Counted from the stretch's first letter, positions 1-6,260 are shown. The stretch is 6,518 nt of DNA from Fervidobacterium sp. (GCA_003526765.1 DPXZ01000084.1:1-6518), one strand, 5' to 3'. Numbers and translations are program-made. The notes: a model not told the origin generated them from the letters alone.

Positions 1-636
1 ACCTACAATCTCCAGATTTCCGAGAAGGGTATGGATGTTGAAGGAAATTTTGGTAGGACATTGGGAAAGGATGTGAATGCATACGTAGCTGCAGGTATAG
101 ATGAGCGCATGAGTGGTGAACTCATGCCCGTTATGACTGTTGCAGGTAGCGGTAACCAAGGTATTGCTTGTATAGTACCTGTTGCATTGCAAGGTCTGTC
201 TTCTGGTATTGAAAAAGAAAGGGTTGTCAAAGCTGTTTTATTGAGTATGTTAGTGACAATTTATGTGAAGGGTTACACGGGAAAGCTGACACCAATTTGC
301 GGTGCTGGATCTATAGCTTCGTCAGGTGCAGCGGCCGGTCTCACGTATCTGTACACAGAGGATTATGCTAAGTTGAAAAGTTCGATAAACAACGTACTTG
401 CGACACTATTCGGCATGACGTGTGACGGTGCAAAGAGAAGCTGTGCATTGAAAGCAAGTGTGGGGACACAGATGGCGATGAATTCTAAGGTACTTTCAAT
501 GAGGAATGTGAATATACCATGCGGAAATGGATTTGCTGCAAGAGATGTGGAAGAGACAATCAAGAGATTGGAGATACTGACATCTTCACTCAGAAACTTT
601 GACCAAGAAATCATCGACTTCATCGGGCATTGTTGA
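1..636 (+). CDS. L-cysteine desulfidase / serine dehydratase-like alpha-domain protein (UPF0597, YhaM type), 5'-truncated by the window
   Basis: The reading frame is open from base 1 and ends at the TGA at 634-636, so about 211 C-terminal residues are visible and the real start lies upstream. The visible part has the family signatures in order: DERMSGELMPVMT followed by GSGNQGIACIVPV, then CGAGSIASSGAAAGL, then GMTCDGAKRSCALK. Cysteines at codons 169, 298, 421 and 442 lie in these conserved blocks; in the desulfidase family such cysteines hold a [4Fe-4S] cluster. Characterised relatives (archaeal CdsB, E. coli YhaM/CyuA) split L-cysteine to pyruvate, ammonia and sulfide in the cytoplasm without PLP; related alpha domains act on L-serine. 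The family is clear, but the substrate is inferred. The ATG at base 31 is internal, because homology-like sequence continues through it. A 231-base gap separates this gene from the next, so it is probably not in the same operon. Confidence 0.88.
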   Translation, partial: TYNLQISEKGMDVEGNFGRTLGKDVNAYVAAGIDERMSGELMPVMTVAGSGNQGIACIVPVALQGLSSGIEKERVVKAVLLSMLVTIYVKGYTGKLTPICGAGSIASSGAAAGLTYLYTEDYAKLKSSINNVLATLFGMTCDGAKRSCALKASVGTQMAMNSKVLSMRNVNIPCGNGFAARDVEETIKRLEILTSSLRNFDQEIIDFIGHC

Positions 637-656
637 GAAATTCAAAATTAGAGGAA

Positions 657-678
657 TGAATTAATTCACTTATTTTTT
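657..678 (+). terminator. possible weak intrinsic terminator after the desulfidase gene
   Basis: A perfect 12-base palindrome, TGAATTAATTCA (657-668), is followed four bases later by a run of six T (673-678). It lies 21 bases after the stop codon. The stem is short and entirely AT-rich apart from two G-C pairs, so folding would be weak, especially in a thermophile. The position is the main support. Confidence 0.25.
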
Positions 679-742
679 CGAATATCAACAACAATATTAT
701 CTTTATTTTATAAATGTTATCCAAAAGTTAAATTCTGGTATA

Positions 743-773
743 TTTACTTCTTTTCATTTTATTGTGGTAGAAT
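743..773 (+). promoter_or_regulatory. candidate sigma-A promoter with extended -10, upstream of the Na+ decarboxylase beta subunit gene
   Basis: TGGTAGAAT (765-773) matches an extended -10 element (TGn followed by TAGAAT, one mismatch to TATAAT). A weak -35 candidate, TTTACT, lies at 743-748 with a 19-base spacer, longer than the usual 17. An extended -10 can tolerate a poor -35. Transcription would start near 780, leaving a leader of about 88 bases before the ATG at 868. The surrounding DNA is very AT-rich, so chance matches are possible. Confidence 0.45.
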
Positions 774-852
774 ATATCGTAGATAAGATTATATCATATA
801 TATTTGCTATATTTGTATTGTGGTGCAAGAGAATCAACCAAAATATGGATTT

Positions 853-860
853 AAGGAGTG
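853..860 (+). promoter_or_regulatory. ribosome binding site fixing the ATG at 868
   Basis: AAGGAGTG lies seven bases before the ATG at 868. The frame stays open upstream to a GTG at 820, but no purine-rich site precedes that GTG, so the 16 extra residues are probably untranslated leader. Confidence 0.7.
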
Positions 861-867
861 GGAGTGC

Positions 868-2007
868 ATGCTGAGCATTTTATCAGACGGTATTCTTTCT
901 GTTACTTTAGGAAACATTATCATGATGTTAGTTGCACTTGGTTTGATTTACTTAGCTATAGCAAAGAAATATGAACCGGCTCTTTTAGTCCCAATTGGTT
1001 TTTCGACTATATTAGCGAACATTCCGCTTTCTTCTGCAGTGGATCAATTTATTGATGGAGTTTTGCATAAGGGTGTGTTGAATGTTTTTTTTGATGTGGG
1101 CATTGTGACTGAAATCTTTCCACTATTGATATTCATTGCAGTTGGCGCAATGATCGACTTTGGTCCACTTCTGGAAAATCCCGTCATGTTTTTATTCGGT
1201 GCAGCTGCTCAATTTGGTATATTTGCAACCGTTATTGTTGCAACTATGCTTGGATTTGACATAAAGCAAGCAGCTTCGATTGGTATCATCGGTGCGGCAG
1301 ATGGTCCAACTTCAATTTACGTCGCTAGTAGGTTTGCAAAGGAATTGCTGGGACCTATTTCGGTGGCTGCTTATTCTTACATGTCTCTTGTACCAATCAT
1401 TCAGCCACCTGTTATAAAGGCTTTAACGACAAAAGAGGAAAGAATGATAAAGATGGAGTCTAAGAGCGTTAAAATCACCAAAACGATGAGGATAGTCTTC
1501 CCAATTGCAGTAACGATTGTTGCAAGTTTGTTGGCACCATCTTCTGCGGCTTTGATCGGTTTTTTGATGTTTGGTAATTTATTGAGAGAATGTGGAGTAC
1601 TCAATGGGCTCGCAAAATCCGCTCAGAATGAACTTGCTAATCTTGTTACGATACTGTTAGGGCTTTCAATTGGTTCGACTATGACCGCAGATAAGTTCTT
1701 AAGGCCACAGACGCTCATGATCATAGTACTTGGACTTGTTGCATTCATACTCGATACAGCTGGCGGTGTCTTATTTGCAAAGTTTTTGAACTTGTTTTTG
1801 AAGAAAAAGATGAATCCAATGTTAGGTGCAGCTGGAATTTCTGCATTTCCTATGTCGGCGAGGGTTATCCATATACTTGGCAGAAAGGAAGACCCAACGA
1901 ATTATTTGTTGATGCATGCAATTGGCGCTAACGTGGCTGGTCAAATTGGCTCAGTGCTCGCAGGTGGTATACTCGTTGCATTGGTAAGTTCTTTGGGAGG
2001 GATGTGA
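868..2007 (+). CDS. oadB: Na+-translocating decarboxylase beta subunit (OadB/MmdB/GcdB family)
   Basis: This 379-residue polytopic inner-membrane protein is close to full family length. In known complexes the beta subunit decarboxylates carboxybiotin and couples this to Na+ export; partners are an alpha carboxyltransferase, a biotin carrier and a small gamma anchor. Visible family blocks are LIYLAIAKKYEPALLVPIGF (residues 26-45) with NIP shortly after (51-53), GIIGAADGPTSIYVASRFAK around 139-158 with the conserved intramembrane DGPT, YSYMSLVPIIQPPVIKAL (169-186), MFGNLLRECGV (234-244), SAFPMSARVI (325-334) and LLMHAIGANVAGQIGS (347-362). The key Asp, Asn, Ser and Arg positions of these blocks are present, so the subunit looks functional. 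The start at 868 was chosen for its ribosome binding site. The stop lies one base before the ATG of the small downstream gene. Which acid is decarboxylated (oxaloacetate, methylmalonyl-CoA, glutaconyl-CoA or malonate) cannot be told from this subunit. Confidence 0.93.
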   Translation: MLSILSDGILSVTLGNIIMMLVALGLIYLAIAKKYEPALLVPIGFSTILANIPLSSAVDQFIDGVLHKGVLNVFFDVGIVTEIFPLLIFIAVGAMIDFGPLLENPVMFLFGAAAQFGIFATVIVATMLGFDIKQAASIGIIGAADGPTSIYVASRFAKELLGPISVAAYSYMSLVPIIQPPVIKALTTKEERMIKMESKSVKITKTMRIVFPIAVTIVASLLAPSSAALIGFLMFGNLLRECGVLNGLAKSAQNELANLVTILLGLSIGSTMTADKFLRPQTLMIIVLGLVAFILDTAGGVLFAKFLNLFLKKKMNPMLGAAGISAFPMSARVIHILGRKEDPTNYLLMHAIGANVAGQIGSVLAGGILVALVSSLGGM

Positions 2008-2008
2008 C

Positions 2009-2161
2009 ATGAATATTCAAAACGTGCTGACGGCAATAAGGGTAGGTTTGACTGGATACATATTTCTCATATTTACACTTGTCGTATTTTTCGGATTGGT
2101 CACTTTGTTCGTGAAATTATTTGCGAAAGGTGAAGACAATGGAAAAGAAAACAAGGAATGA
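2009..2161 (+). CDS. small single-helix membrane protein, probable minimal gamma subunit of the Na+ decarboxylase (OadG-like)
   Basis: A 50-residue reading frame starts one base after the oadB stop, with a strong GGGAGG site (1995-2000) eight bases before its ATG. The layout is a short N-terminus, an amphipathic stretch (NVLTAIRVGLTG), one strongly hydrophobic helix at about residues 16-38 (YIFLIFTLVVFFGLVTLFV), then a charged tail (KLFAKGEDNGKENKE). This matches the OadG pattern: an invariant-looking Gly before a single membrane helix, then a hydrophilic cytoplasmic tail. In known pumps gamma anchors and stabilises the alpha-beta assembly, and the C-terminal tail can bind Zn2+ and alpha. This tail is very short and lacks the His/Pro-rich segment of enterobacterial OadG, so only an anchoring role is likely. 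The call rests on position and topology more than on sequence. Its 3' end overlaps the next gene by 23 bases. Confidence 0.7.
   Translation: MNIQNVLTAIRVGLTGYIFLIFTLVVFFGLVTLFVKLFAKGEDNGKENKE
2127..2133 (+). promoter_or_regulatory. ribosome binding site fixing the ATG at 2139, inside the upstream small gene
   Basis: AAAGGTGA-like sequence (AAGGTGA, 2127-2133) sits five bases before the ATG at 2139 and inside the coding sequence of the OadG-like gene. It supports 2139 over the in-frame TTG at 2121 and GTG at 2130, and suggests translational coupling. Confidence 0.6.
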
Positions 2162-3215
2162 GAATGTTCGAGAAGATGAAATATCGAAGATGTTCGTAAA
2201 GTTCAGCGATTATCTGTTAAAAATTTCGTGTGAGAGAGAGACGTCTTTGAAAAGGAAGGACTACGAGGCTCTTCTTAAGATCGCTGTGGAAAACTTGAGT
2301 TTTGTTCACAGTGGTAGTGTGCTTACGATGAACGAAGCTGAAGAGTTTTGTTACATCGCTACGTATAACCATGATTACGAACTGCTGAAAAATGTACGAT
2401 TCAGAAAGCAAGAAATGCTCATGAGGAGATTTAAGCAGACGTATGTCATCAAGAGGAGAAGCTTAGATTTGGTAAAAGAACTCTCTTCAAAGATTGATGA
2501 AGATGACAATTCTTTAAAACAAAGAGTTTCAAGCGTAGATAATATTAAGGCATTTGTCTCGATGCCCATTAGAGTACAAAGAAAGGTGATTGGGTTTTTC
2601 AACTTGGACAGTTGGGAGGATGAAGACATCTTTGAGAAGAAGAATTTCCAGCCATATGCGGAGATGATGTCGAGGCTCATATCGATATCTGCCGAAAGAT
2701 TTGAACTAATAAAGATATTGAAGGAACAAAATGAGCAACTGACTAGAAATACACTTACAGATACCTTGACTCATTTACCAAATCTAAGGGCCTTGGGTAA
2801 CTATTTCGATAAATACGTAGAACTTGCCAATAGATCACTCAACAACTTGTATTTATTGTGCATAGATATTACCAATTTTGATAAAGTAGTCCATACATAT
2901 GATGTTGAATTTGGAGAAAATTTGATTAGGAAATTGTCTAAACATTTATTGAGTTTGATAAGAAAAAGTGACATTGTTGGAAGGATCGAAAGTTCCAGTT
3001 TTGGTGTTATCACCTTGTCTCGAGGTATTCCAAAACCGTTGATAACTAGGATAAACCAAGGTATAGTCGAGTTTTCTGAGAAATTGGGATTGGACTTGGA
3101 TGTCAGTATTGGTGTTGCAGAATATGGAACGGATGGCAAAGAGTTAGATGTACTTTTGAAAAGGGCTAGAACGTATATGCATACAATTGCCAATGATGAA
3201 AAGCTTGCAGAATGA
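2139..3215 (+). CDS. GAF plus degenerate GGDEF domain signalling protein (probably not an active diguanylate cyclase)
   Basis: The product has 358 residues and no membrane segment. A GAF-like region spans about residues 40-180 (AFVSMPIRVQRKVIGFFNLDS is its most typical part, near 128-148), followed by a helical linker and a GGDEF-fold domain from about 203 to 350. The GGDEF domain opens with DTLTHLPN (208-215), keeps one metal-type Asp (D243), and ends with DVSIGVAEYG (321-330). The active site is lost: the GGDEF signature reads ESSSF (284-288), the second metal Asp is T245, and the usual substrate-binding Asn-Asp pair is V251-H252. The inhibitory-site motif RxxD is intact as RKSD (275-278), exactly five residues before the signature, as in c-di-GMP-binding GGDEF domains. 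It is therefore more likely a c-di-GMP or nucleotide sensor than a cyclase; this is inference. It overlaps the OadG-like gene by 23 bases, and its TGA overlaps a non-preferred ATG (3212) of the next gene. Confidence 0.85.
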   Translation: MEKKTRNENVREDEISKMFVKFSDYLLKISCERETSLKRKDYEALLKIAVENLSFVHSGSVLTMNEAEEFCYIATYNHDYELLKNVRFRKQEMLMRRFKQTYVIKRRSLDLVKELSSKIDEDDNSLKQRVSSVDNIKAFVSMPIRVQRKVIGFFNLDSWEDEDIFEKKNFQPYAEMMSRLISISAERFELIKILKEQNEQLTRNTLTDTLTHLPNLRALGNYFDKYVELANRSLNNLYLLCIDITNFDKVVHTYDVEFGENLIRKLSKHLLSLIRKSDIVGRIESSSFGVITLSRGIPKPLITRINQGIVEFSEKLGLDLDVSIGVAEYGTDGKELDVLLKRARTYMHTIANDEKLAE

Positions 3216-3220
3216 CCAAC

Positions 3221-3227
3221 GGAGGTG
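3221..3227 (+). promoter_or_regulatory. strong ribosome binding site fixing the ATG at 3233
   Basis: GGAGGTG lies five bases before ATG 3233, a near-perfect anti-SD match. It would be inside the coding sequence if translation began at the in-frame ATG 3212, so 3233 is preferred. Confidence 0.75.
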
Positions 3228-3232
3228 TGTTG

Positions 3233-3883
3233 ATGCAACATATAAAGGATACAGAAATAAAGGCTGATGGTGGAGTGAATTCGGAATTTCAGCATTACTA
3301 TACGGAAGAGCCTACTTCAGCATTGAAAGTTAAACAGATAGAATTCACACTCAGAGATGGACACATCTATAAATTTAAAACACCTTCTGGGGTTTATTCT
3401 TTTGGAGCAGTTGATAAAGCAACTGCGATACTTATAAATCATTGTTCCAAAATCGATGGTAGAGTTTTAGATATAGGTTGTGGATACGGTGTGGTTGGAA
3501 TTGCGTTGAAAAAGGAGAATCCTTCTATCTCGCTTTGTATGTCGGATATAAACAAGAGAGCTGTTGAATTTGCAAAGATCAATGCAAAGGACAACAACAT
3601 AGAAGCAGATATAAGGCAGGGCAATCTCTACGAACCTTGGCAAGGTGAGTCTTTTGATGTGATCATCTCCAATCCACCAATAGTTGCTGGTAAAGAAGTT
3701 TGGATGCAGCTCATTGCTGGCGCATTTGATCATCTCAAGATAAATGGTATCATCCAGCTTGTAGCATACCACAACAAAGGTGGCGAGAGGATAAAGAAAT
3801 ACATGTCTGAAGTATTTGGGAACGTTCAGGACATCTGGAAAGAAGGCGGAATCAGGATATATTTATCCGTGAAAAATGATTAA
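3233..3883 (+). CDS. class I SAM-dependent methyltransferase, RsmC/MJ0882-like (MTS domain)
   Basis: This 216-residue soluble protein has a single Rossmann methyltransferase domain. Motif I is DIGCGYGVVG (residues 80-89), the acidic residue after strand 2 is D105 (MSDIN), and the catalytic-type motif is ISNPPI (145-150). The block YSFGAVDKATAIL (55-67) just before motif I matches the G-x-F-S-x-x-x-x-D segment of RsmC/RsmD-like small-domain enzymes. NPP[YF/I] enzymes of this group usually methylate an exocyclic amine; RsmC makes m2G1207 in 16S rRNA. It corresponds to only the C-terminal catalytic half of E. coli RsmC, as is usual for the short bacterial and archaeal versions. The RNA target is inferred from family only. 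It is likely co-transcribed with the upstream GAF-GGDEF gene; 17 bases separate the stop of that gene from this start. Confidence 0.87.
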   Translation: MQHIKDTEIKADGGVNSEFQHYYTEEPTSALKVKQIEFTLRDGHIYKFKTPSGVYSFGAVDKATAILINHCSKIDGRVLDIGCGYGVVGIALKKENPSISLCMSDINKRAVEFAKINAKDNNIEADIRQGNLYEPWQGESFDVIISNPPIVAGKEVWMQLIAGAFDHLKINGIIQLVAYHNKGGERIKKYMSEVFGNVQDIWKEGGIRIYLSVKND

Positions 3884-3905
3884 CAAACGATTAACGATGG
3901 TTAAG
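3878..3905 (+). repeat. three short helically spaced TTAA-centred direct repeats between the methyltransferase and ABC ATPase genes
   Basis: GATTAAC at 3878-3884 overlaps the methyltransferase stop codon, GATTAAC recurs at 3889-3895, and a variant GGTTAAG follows at 3899-3905. The steps are 11 and 10 bases, close to one DNA turn. This could be an operator for the downstream genes, but the motif is short and AT-rich. The rest of the 108-base gap shows no convincing terminator; GATAAT at 3912-3917 could be a -10 without a good -35. Confidence 0.35.
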
Positions 3906-3991
3906 AAAAGAGATAATGATAGTGTTGATAGCAAAGATACGATATTCATCACAATTAAGTCGGCGTAAAGGATGAACGTAGGTGAAAAGGT

Positions 3992-4690
3992 GTGAAAATT
4001 GAACTCAAAAATGTGTGCGTTTCTTTTGAAAGTGGAACTGAATTGGAAAAGAGGGCTCTTTCCGACATTGATCTGAATTTCGATACTTCCGAGAGTATAC
4101 TCTTGGTTGGAAATACAGGGTCGGGTAAGACTACGCTCATATATTTGCTTGATCTATTGATAAAACCTTCGTACGGAACTTTACTATACGATGGTAAGAA
4201 TCCATTCAATGATGCTTACAATTTTAGGAAAAAGTTTGGTGTTGCATTTCAAATTCCGGAGCGTCAGTTTTTCAACGAGACTGTTGAGCAAGAGATTACT
4301 TATGCAGCAAGGAACTTTGAAATTGATTATACCTATAGAGATGTGCTAAACATATTGAATCTCTTTGAACTTGATGAAAGCATCTTGAAAAAATCTCCAT
4401 TCAAACTTTCAGGAGGGGAACAGAGAAAGATCGCAATTGCATCCATTCTACTTCACAAACCGGAGTTTTTGATCTTTGATGAACCTACTGCTGGTCTTGA
4501 CCTTTCTGGAATACTTTCGATAAGAAAGACTTTGATGAATTTTAGAAATGAGAATAAGGGGTTCTTAATCGCAACGCACGAACCAGAAATATTCTACGAT
4601 GTTTGCGATAGAATAGTGACTTTGGTCAATGGTCGGCTAGTTGAGAATAGGTTATTAGTGGAATATCAAAATAGAGGTGATGTCGATTGA
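3992..4690 (+). CDS. ecfA: ECF-type ABC transporter ATPase (EcfA-like)
   Basis: The 232-residue cytoplasmic nucleotide-binding subunit is complete: Walker A GNTGSGKTT (40-48), Q-loop Q87, signature LSGGEQRKIAIA (139-150), Walker B LIFDEP (160-165, catalytic E164), D-loop AGLD (167-170) and switch H196. FQIPERQFFNETVEQEI (86-102) matches the F-Q-x-P-E-x-Q-x-F-x-x-T-V segment typical of energy-coupling factor ATPases, which with EcfT power uptake of vitamins and metals by various S components. It is shorter than typical EcfA (about 265-290 residues), so the usual C-terminal extension is missing. No second EcfA, EcfT or S component is adjacent; ECF modules may be dispersed, and I recall this for Thermotoga maritima. 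The GTG start at 3992 is supported by AGGTGA (3980-3985), six bases upstream. The stop TGA shares two bases with the TTG start of pilC. A non-ECF role cannot be excluded. Confidence 0.85.
   Translation: MKIELKNVCVSFESGTELEKRALSDIDLNFDTSESILLVGNTGSGKTTLIYLLDLLIKPSYGTLLYDGKNPFNDAYNFRKKFGVAFQIPERQFFNETVEQEITYAARNFEIDYTYRDVLNILNLFELDESILKKSPFKLSGGEQRKIAIASILLHKPEFLIFDEPTAGLDLSGILSIRKTLMNFRNENKGFLIATHEPEIFYDVCDRIVTLVNGRLVENRLLVEYQNRGDVD
4674..4681 (+). promoter_or_regulatory. ribosome binding site fixing the TTG start at 4687
   Basis: GAGGTGAT sits five bases before TTG 4687, within the last codons of the ABC ATPase gene. It makes the rare TTG start credible and indicates coupled translation of the two genes. 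Confidence 0.75.
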
Positions 4691-5904
4691 CATTTACTTA
4701 CAAGGGACTTGATAGATCAGGTAGAAGATTGAAAGGTATCATCAACGCAGAGAATTTGAAAGAAGCATTAGATAAGCTTAAACAGCAAGGTGTTCTTGTA
4801 ACTGATGTGACTCAAAAGGATGTTCAAATGACTGTTCAAAGTGGAAGTACGGGAAAGAAAAGGACAGTTTTTCAACTGAGGGCGAGAGATATTGTTCTAT
4901 TTGCTCGTCAGCTTGAAACGATGATATCGGCAGGTGTTAGGTTAGTCGATGCTGTGATGACACTTTCAGAACAGGAGATCTTTGCTAAGAAGTTTAGAAA
5001 TATTCTAAAAGAAGTTGCCTCGGATATGAAAGGTGGTATGTCCTTTTCAGATGCGTTGGAGAGACAGGGTGCTTTCGATTCGATATTCATAAACATGGTG
5101 CGTGCTGGTGAAGAAGGTGGTATATTAGATGTCACAATGAAGAAGGTTGCAAACTACTATGAAAATTCAAATAGAATGAGGGAACAAGTCAAATCATCGA
5201 TGGCTTATCCTATGTTCATACTTGGGTTTGCAGTCGTTGTTGTGATAGTTATTTCCGTATTCATACTACCAAAACTCATCACAGTCTTTGGAACAGTTCC
5301 TGAAAGTGGATTACTTGGATTGTTGATGAAGATGAATTTTGTTTTCACCCAAAGGTGGTATATTCTGTTTCCAGTTGTCATTGCGATAGGTGTAGGTCTA
5401 TTTTTCTTTTTGAAGACAGTATATGGCGGTTATGTAAAAGACTTCTTTGGCAACCTCTTGCCGCCTGTTAGAAAATTGAGACAGAAGATGACAAATGAAA
5501 GATTTACGAGAACGCTTGGTGTACTCATTGGTAGTGGAGTTTCCATGATCAATGCACTCGATATGGCTGCAAGGGCTTCGAACAACACAAAATTCATTAC
5601 AACGATTGCAAAGGTGAACGAAGAAGTTAAAGCGGGAAGTAATTTGAAAGATGCATTGAAAAGAGCAGGCATATTCCCACAAATCATATATGAGATGGTC
5701 GGAACTGGAGAAGAAACAGGTAAATTAGATGTAGTAATGGAAAAAGTTGCAGATTTTTACGAAGAAGAGATACTCACCGACACGAAAAAGCTCGTCAGTT
5801 TGGTTGAACCTATGATGATTGCTTTCGTTGGGATATTCATAGCATTCATAGCTTTTACAATGTACTCTACAATGTTCCAAATGCAGAATCAATTAGGTAA
5901 ATAG
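4687..5904 (+). CDS. pilC: type IV pilus / type II secretion inner-membrane platform protein (PilC/GspF)
   Basis: The 405-residue length is normal for the family. PilC/GspF sits in the inner membrane, couples the assembly ATPase (PilB/GspE) to pilin insertion, and contacts PilM-N-O or GspL-M. The N-terminal segment MTFTYKGLDRSGRRLKGII is typical. Two GspF domains are visible: one at about residues 68-190 (FARQLETMISAGV, then MVRAGEEGGILD near 137-148), and a second at about 270-392 (FTRTLGVLIGSGV, then MVGTGEETGKLD at 337-348). Three membrane helices fall at about 174-200, 223-243 and 372-392, with PMFILGFAVVV and EPMMIAFVGIF leading the first and third. No motif looks damaged. The TTG start overlaps the ABC ATPase stop. 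The next two genes are on the same strand within 25 and 2 bases, so all are likely one transcript. The cognate ATPases and main pilin are not in the window. Confidence 0.95.
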   Translation: MTFTYKGLDRSGRRLKGIINAENLKEALDKLKQQGVLVTDVTQKDVQMTVQSGSTGKKRTVFQLRARDIVLFARQLETMISAGVRLVDAVMTLSEQEIFAKKFRNILKEVASDMKGGMSFSDALERQGAFDSIFINMVRAGEEGGILDVTMKKVANYYENSNRMREQVKSSMAYPMFILGFAVVVVIVISVFILPKLITVFGTVPESGLLGLLMKMNFVFTQRWYILFPVVIAIGVGLFFFLKTVYGGYVKDFFGNLLPPVRKLRQKMTNERFTRTLGVLIGSGVSMINALDMAARASNNTKFITTIAKVNEEVKAGSNLKDALKRAGIFPQIIYEMVGTGEETGKLDVVMEKVADFYEEEILTDTKKLVSLVEPMMIAFVGIFIAFIAFTMYSTMFQMQNQLGK

Positions 5905-5929
5905 CACACGCAAATGATGGGGTGAATAC

Positions 5930-6259
5930 ATGTCTGCCGTAGAATTTCTGATATCTTTGGCAATATTGGTATGTTTTTCTCTTACTCTCATTGTGAGTAT
6001 TTCAAAAGTTGCAGAAATTGATTTAAGCAAAGATTACATAGAAACTGCCACGTACGCAGGACTGTGGAAGACAGACCTTCACAAGATTTACAACGGCAGT
6101 TCTTGTACCGTCATTTCACCAGATTTGGTCAATTTCAAGAGGATTTCTGATGTAAGCCTCTCAAAACTTGAAGTTAGGTCTTTTAGATGGGCAAAGAGTG
6201 GTACTTATGGTAATGGAACAACGATAGAACCAATTCTGTTTAAAGTTGGAGGGAAATAG
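5930..6259 (+). CDS. small membrane-anchored protein with a pilin-like N-terminus but no leader peptide
   Basis: The 109-residue protein begins MSAVEFLISLAILVCFSLTL, a hydrophobic helix of about 20 residues, followed by a polar domain with one further cysteine (SSCTVIS) and a Gly/Thr-rich C-terminus. Glu at position 5 followed by a helix copies the mature N-terminus of type IV pilins and pseudopilins (x-x-x-x-E-h-h). There is no positively charged leader or Gly(-1) for prepilin peptidase: the frame upstream meets TGA at 5915-5917 and offers no other start. GGGGTGA (5919-5925) is the ribosome binding site, four bases before the ATG. Its place between PilC and a PilM/GspL-like gene suggests a minor pseudopilin or an accessory anchor similar in topology to PilN, PilO or GspM. 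I recognise no family; it is real by reading frame, ribosome binding site and operon spacing. Confidence 0.75.
   Translation: MSAVEFLISLAILVCFSLTLIVSISKVAEIDLSKDYIETATYAGLWKTDLHKIYNGSSCTVISPDLVNFKRISDVSLSKLEVRSFRWAKSGTYGNGTTIEPILFKVGGK
6248..6252 (+). promoter_or_regulatory. ribosome binding site for the TTG start at 6261
   Basis: GGAGG lies eight bases before TTG 6261 and within the last codons of the preceding gene. It favours the TTG over the in-frame ATG at 6285, which has no comparable site. Confidence 0.65.
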
Positions 6260-6260
6260 A

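Noticed and set aside
31..636. Complete desulfidase-like gene starting at ATG 31
   Set aside because: The frame is open through base 1, no ribosome binding site stands before base 31, and the family is much longer at the N-terminus, so this is a window-edge truncation, not a short gene.
820..867. N-terminal extension of the beta subunit from GTG 820
   Set aside because: No ribosome binding site precedes it, the extra 16 residues are polar and unlike the family N-terminus, and AAGGAG is well placed for ATG 868.
2375..2680. 101-residue minus-strand frame
   Set aside because: It lies wholly inside the GAF region of the plus-strand gene and is Ser/Leu-rich, as expected for the complement of a Lys/Glu-rich coding sequence.
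3212..3232. Methyltransferase start at ATG 3212 overlapping the previous stop
   Set aside because: The ATGA overlap is tempting, but the strong GGAGGTG at 3221-3227 would then lie in coding sequence and fits ATG 3233 well.
2801..3295. 164-residue reading frame on the minus strand
   Set aside because: It is antisense to the GAF-GGDEF and methyltransferase genes, whose domains are clear; its translation shows no recognisable motif.
3855..3868. Hairpin GGATA-TATT-TATCC as a terminator after the methyltransferase
   Set aside because: The stem is only five pairs, it is inside the coding sequence, and no T-run follows.
3972..3995. Seven-codon leader peptide frame (ATG 3972 to TGA) overlapping the ABC ATPase start
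   Set aside because: Its ATG has no correctly spaced ribosome binding site and the peptide has no codon bias suggesting attenuation; it is probably chance.
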